From Asaia platycodi JCM 25414 (lineage in GTDB: Bacteria; Pseudomonadota; Alphaproteobacteria; Acetobacterales; Acetobacteraceae): a stretch of 64,000 nt of DNA. The notes below the pieces were generated by a model. It was not told where the DNA came from. It was given only the letters and a program-made list of their open reading frames with translations, and made no database searches. The position numbers were made by a program, and so were the translations under genes. Of the stretch, positions 62,140-64,000 are shown piece by piece; position 1 is the first letter of the stretch; each line of letters starts with the position of its first letter. The stretch is taken from NCBI RefSeq assembly GCF_000614545.1, contig NZ_BAKW01000006.1, positions 1 to 64,000 of the forward strand. Direction: 5' to 3'.

Positions 62140-63548
62140 ATGCCCGATTTGAGTGCCCTCTTCCTCGCACGATTGCAATTCGCGTTTACCGTCGGATTTC
62201 ATATCGTTTTCCCAGCCTTCTCCATCGGCCTGGCCGCGTTTCTGGCCGTGCTCGAAGGCCTCTGGCTCAAGACGGACAAACCCGTCTATCTCGACCTCTT
62301 CAAATACTGGCTGCGCGTCTTTTCGGTCGTGTTCGCCATGGGCGTCGTCTCAGGCTGGTGATGTCCTACGAGTTCGGCACCAACTGGTCGCAATTCTCGC
62401 AAAAAGCGGGACCGATCCTCGGCCCGATGCTCGCCTATGAGGTCATGACCGCCTTCTTCCTCGAAGCGGGCTTCCTGGGTGTGATGATGTTCGGCCTCAA
62501 CCGCGTGGGCAAGCATCTGCATTTCGCCGCCACCTGCATGGTGTCGATCGGCACGCTGATCTCCATGAGCTGGATTCTGGCATCCAATTCGTGGATGCAG
62601 ACACCGCAGGGCTACAAGATCGACGCTGCCACGGGCCGCTTCCTGCCGGCTGACTGGTTTGCGATCGTCTTCAACCCGTCCTTCCCGTTCCGTCTGGTGC
62701 ACATGGCGCTGGCCGCTTTCCTGTGCGTGGCCTTCATCGTTGGCGGTGTCGGCGCCTGGCATCTGCTCAAGGCCAAGCGCCAGAACCGTGCGCCGACCGA
62801 TGCGGTCAAGGTCATGTTCTCGATGGCTATGTGGATGGCCGCCATCGTGGCGCCGCTCCAGATTCTGGCCGGTGACGCCCATGGTCTGAACACGCTAAAA
62901 TACCAGCCTGCCAAGATCGCCGCGATGGAAGGCGACTGGGAATCAGAAGGCCGCGCCCCTGAACTGCTGTTCGGCGTGCCGGACATGGAACATGAGGTGA
63001 CCCGCTACAAGATCGGCATTCCGCTCGTCGGCTCGCTGATCCTGACGCATAGCCTTGATGGCAAGGTGCCGGGTCTGAAGGATTTCCCCAAGGACCAGCG
63101 TGCGCCGATGTATGTGGTGTTCTACACCTTCCGTGTGATGGTCGCCCTTGGCAGCCTGATGGCGCTGCTCGGCTTCTTCTCGCTGTTCCTGCGCTGGAAG
63201 GGCGGGTTCTACACCAACCCGATCCTGCTGCGCGGTGCGCTGCTCATGACGCCAGCCGGGTTTATCGCCCTGCTTTGCGGCTGGGTCACCACTGAAGTCG
63301 GCCGCCAGCCTTTCACGATCTACGGACTGCTTCGTACGGTCGACAGCGTATCCCCCGTGACGCTGCCGAACATGGAGATATCGATGGTGGCGTTCGTCAT
63401 CGTCTATTTCATCGTCTTTACGGCCGGTATCGGCATTCTCCTGCGCGATTTCGCCAAGGAGCCCAGCACGGACGAGCACGAGCCCCCGCGTGACCAGCCG
63501 CATCGTGCCGCTGGCATCACCCAAATCTCTCATCACCCGGCGGAGTAA
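62140..63548 (+). CDS. cioA: CIO-type bd quinol oxidase subunit I (frameshifted near 62357)
   Basis: About 469 aa. Nine helices expected; heme-ligand His in FTVGFHIVFPAFS, MSYEFGTNWSQF, EAGFLGVMMFGLNRVG, the quinol-loop region with short Q-loop, and the GWVTTEVGRQPFTIYG block. One base lost at VVSG-LVMSYE. The short Q-loop and sequence resemble cyanide-insensitive oxidases of acetic acid bacteria. Confidence 0.93.
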
Positions 63549-63556
63549 GCGTCTCG

Positions 63557-64000
63557 ATGAACACCCTCGCCTATTGGTTGCCCATCATCTGGGCAACACT
63601 CGCCGCCCTCGCCATTTTCATCTATGTCTGCCTCGACGGGTTCGATCTGGGCATCGGCATCCTGTTTCTCGGTGAGCATCGCAAGGATCACCGCGATGTC
63701 ATGGTCAATACGATCGCCCCTGTCTGGGACGGCAACGAAACCTGGATGATTTTTGGCGGTGCCACGCTCTATGGCGTGTTTCCGGTTGCCTATGGCACGA
63801 TCCTGCCCGCGCTCTATCTGCCGATCCTGTTCATGCTGCTCGCGCTCATTCTGCGTGGCGTCGCCTTCGAGTTCCGCGTGAAGGCCAGTGGCGTTTTCGG
63901 CACGACCTTCTGGGATCGCTCCTTCTGCGTCGGTTCACTGGTGGCCTCGATCATGCAGGGCGTCATTCTTGGTGAACTGATCATGGGCGTGAAGGTCGAG
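63557..64000 (+). CDS. cioB: CIO-type bd quinol oxidase subunit II, cut by the window edge
   Basis: First 148 codons only, open to the last base. Seen: VCLDGFDLGIGIL, VWDGNETWMIFGGATLYG and LRGVAFEFRVKA, diagnostic for CydB/CioB. Starts 8 bases after cioA and is co-transcribed. Confidence 0.95.
   Translation, partial: MNTLAYWLPIIWATLAALAIFIYVCLDGFDLGIGILFLGEHRKDHRDVMVNTIAPVWDGNETWMIFGGATLYGVFPVAYGTILPALYLPILFMLLALILRGVAFEFRVKASGVFGTTFWDRSFCVGSLVASIMQGVILGELIMGVKVE

Noticed and set aside
1-64000. CRISPR arrays, insertion sequences, integrases, tRNA-linked attachment sites
   Set aside because: I saw no regularly spaced direct repeats, transposase or integrase motifs or tRNA cloverleaf in the window.

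Overview
The window looks like chromosomal DNA of an acetic acid bacterium (Alphaproteobacteria, Acetobacteraceae). It is GC-rich, has alphaproteobacterial gene orders (fabD-fabG-acpP-fabF-mltG; ftsE-ftsX-DUF218-plsC), and carries a membrane-bound PQQ glucose dehydrogenase, a CIO-type bd quinol oxidase and a bacterial sphingolipid locus. I cannot name the genus with confidence (Asaia/Gluconobacter/Acetobacter-like). I saw no tRNA, rRNA, IS element, prophage or CRISPR array.

Layout. 0.4-12.9 kb: a lipid locus. It holds a CDP-glycerol-transferase-like protein, a fatty acyl-AMP ligase, a dedicated ACP and serine palmitoyltransferase. On the other strand are a DAGK-family lipid kinase and a nucleotidyltransferase-like protein. 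A rightward, overlapping operon follows: metallophosphoesterase, LptF-like, LptG-like, His-box hydroxylase, MobA-like NTP transferase, glycosyltransferase. Together these read as a ceramide backbone, head-group and export system. 12.9-15.6 kb: MmcB, an inositol-phosphatase-family protein, a SYLF protein. 15.6-20.3 kb: type II fatty acid synthesis and mltG. 20.4-28.9 kb: a methyltransferase pair, an OpuAC-like protein, a GAF/PAS HWE histidine kinase, an M13 peptidase, a Dabb protein and a di-iron ferritin-like protein. 29-35 kb: bioB, then a TonB receptor divergent from a DUF3649/PepSY/DUF3325 iron-reduction operon. 35-40.6 kb: a five-gene operon, every junction a 4-bp overlap, linking a Cache-GAF-cyclase-like sensor to an MCE/Mla lipid transporter. 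40.8-52.9 kb: ygfZ, hisI, lpxB, pheT, pheS, rplT, rpmI, gcd, a small secreted protein, sufE, hslU, hslV. 53-64 kb: two coupled hybrid histidine kinases, ftsEX with neighbours, a DUF2125 protein, and cioA with a truncated cioB.

Sequence quality matters here. I count about 36 frame breaks in 24 genes, including essential ones (four in pheT, one in fabF). Every one is explained by loss of one base (32) or by a net -2/+1 shift (4). Most are repaired by restoring a G on the coding strand, commonly in a Gly codon. I read them as uncorrected base-calling errors, not real pseudogenes, so broken genes are listed as single full-length CDS with the lesion noted. Repaired lengths match the families (for example 820 aa for PheT, 806 aa for glucose dehydrogenase).

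How the genes work together: the sphingolipid, Lpx, Fab, Mla and PlsC genes make this an envelope-lipid-rich stretch. Glucose dehydrogenase and the bd oxidase are the two ends of a short periplasmic-oxidation respiratory chain typical of acetic acid bacteria.
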